Below, piece by piece: positions 1 to 6,143 of a stretch of DNA of 6,143 bases. This DNA is from Bradyrhizobium sp. CCH5-F6 (lineage in GTDB: Bacteria; Pseudomonadota; Alphaproteobacteria; Rhizobiales; Xanthobacteraceae). Under the pieces are notes generated by a model. That model saw nothing but the letters and a program-made list of their open reading frames with translations. It did not search any database and was not told the origin of the DNA. A program made the translations under genes and the position numbers. The stretch spans positions 1 through 6,143 of the forward strand of contig NZ_LSIC01000211.1 of the NCBI RefSeq assembly GCF_001556045.1. Reading direction: 5' to 3'. Each line of letters opens with the position of its first letter. Within the stretch, counting starts at the first letter, position 1.

Positions 1-805
1 AGGTCGCCGCTCTTGAGCGGCTGACGCCGTTGCTTCAGCGCCGGGTCGATGCCGGCGCGTCGTCCCCTGCCGAGACCGGCCGCGCCGAGGTTGCGGCCGC
101 CCTGGTGAAGGCCGATCGCGAGCGCACCAAGGCAAACCTCGCCAGCGCGCGCCGCGAACTGGCGGTGCTCATGGGCGACACTTCCCCGAAGTTCGGCGCC
201 GTCTCCGGACGGCTCGATGCGACCACGCGCGCGCCATCTTTCCGGACGGTGATCGCCGCCATCGACGCCAACCCGCAACTGGTTCGGTGGAATGCGATCT
301 ATGCGCAACGCAATGCCGAGCTGCTGCTGGCACGGCTCAGGCCCTATCCGGACGTCCGCCTCTCGGCCGGATGGCGTCACTTCAACGAGACCAACGATGA
401 CGCTGTTCGGTTCAGCGTGTCGGTCCCGATCCCAATCTTCGATCAGAACCAGGGCAATATTCTGTCGGCGCAGCAGAACCTTGCCAAGACGCGGGCGGAA
501 CGAGAAGCGAACCGCAACACTCTGATCGTCGTCGCCGGACGGGCCTACGACAACGTTCAGGGCTCGCTGCGGGAACTTGCGATCCTTCGCGACTCCGGCA
601 TCCCGAAGGCCCAGGCCGCCGCCAACGAGATCGAGCAGGGTTACGGTGCCGGGCGCTTCTCGCTGCTCGAAGTGTTGGACGCACAGGCCAACGTCACCCA
701 GGCTCGTCTGCGCGAGCAGGAGGCGCTGCAGAACTACCATGTCGCCGTTGCCACGATCGAAGGACTCGTCGGTAATCCCTTCGCTCTGGCGCGGGAGAGC
801 GCACG

Positions 806-809
<4 letters not shown>
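1..809 (+). CDS. czcC: CzcC-type outer-membrane efflux channel (TolC/OEP family), 3' part
   Basis: The reading frame is open from the left edge (first full codon at 3) to TGA at 807-809, giving 268 visible residues. TolC-family metal channels are usually about 400-450 residues, so the signal peptide and first OEP repeat lie outside the window. A TTG at 30 is only an internal Leu codon, because the frame continues upstream of it. Visible landmarks are a long Ala/Arg/Glu-rich helix (nt 30-165), a beta-strand segment ending in SVPIPIFDQNQGNI (about nt 417-461) typical of CzcC/CusC-like proteins, another long helix, and the motif GYGAGRFSLLEVLDAQ (about nt 642-689) of the second OEP repeat. The family forms trimeric outer-membrane/periplasmic ducts that receive metal from an RND pump through an adaptor. 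The last codons overlap the czcB start by 4 bp (ATGA). The czcB and czcA genes downstream support the CzcC role; the metal itself cannot be read from this subunit. Confidence 0.93.
793..799 (+). promoter_or_regulatory. Ribosome binding site for czcB
   Basis: GGGAGAG lies inside the last codons of czcC, 6 nt before the ATG at 806. It resembles a Shine-Dalgarno sequence at normal spacing and supports 806 as the czcB start. Because start and upstream stop share ATGA, reinitiation by ribosomes finishing czcC is also likely. Confidence 0.6.

Positions 810-6143
<5,334 letters not shown>

Noticed and set aside
30..32. TTG at 30 as the start of czcC
   Set aside because: The frame is open to the left edge and the residues before it continue the helix, so this is an internal Leu codon of a truncated gene.

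Overview
The window is a fragment of a GC-rich (roughly 60-65% by eye) proteobacterial chromosome or plasmid. It is densely packed with one heavy-metal efflux operon on the + strand. Protein style (CzcA/CzrA-like sequences, GC-biased third positions, an Asp/His-rich linker in the ATPase) suggests an alphaproteobacterium, probably Hyphomicrobiales (Bradyrhizobium/Rhodopseudomonas-like). That placement is inference from general resemblance, not from a marker gene.

Layout: (1) 1-809, the 3' part of a czcC-type outer-membrane channel gene, cut by the left edge. (2) 806-1795, czcB, the periplasmic adaptor. (3) 1788-5006, czcA, the complete 1072-residue RND proton/metal antiporter of the heavy-metal (HME) class. 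(4) 5003-6143, the 5' part of a zinc/cadmium/lead-type P1B ATPase (cadA/zntA), cut by the right edge exactly after its CPC motif. No gap separates the genes: they overlap by 4, 8 and 4 bp. There is no stretch without a gene, so promoter, operator, metal sensor and terminator must lie outside the window.

How the genes work together (family knowledge plus inference): the ATPase would move Zn2+/Cd2+/Pb2+ from cytoplasm to periplasm. CzcA, driven by protons and joined by CzcB to CzcC, would collect metal mainly from the periplasm and push it out across the outer membrane. Placing the ATPase as a translationally coupled fourth cistron ties the two steps to one transcript. CzcA carries the DFG-x3-DGA-x3-VEN signature of divalent-cation exporters (D402, D408, E415) and lacks the full methionine triad of Cu/Ag exporters, so zinc/cadmium/cobalt is favoured over copper/silver.

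Nothing here amounts to a new system. The points most worth a second look are the operon-coupled ATPase, its short Asp/His-rich linker and the inverted repeat in the DNA encoding it, and an adaptor that appears to lack the usual alpha-helical hairpin.
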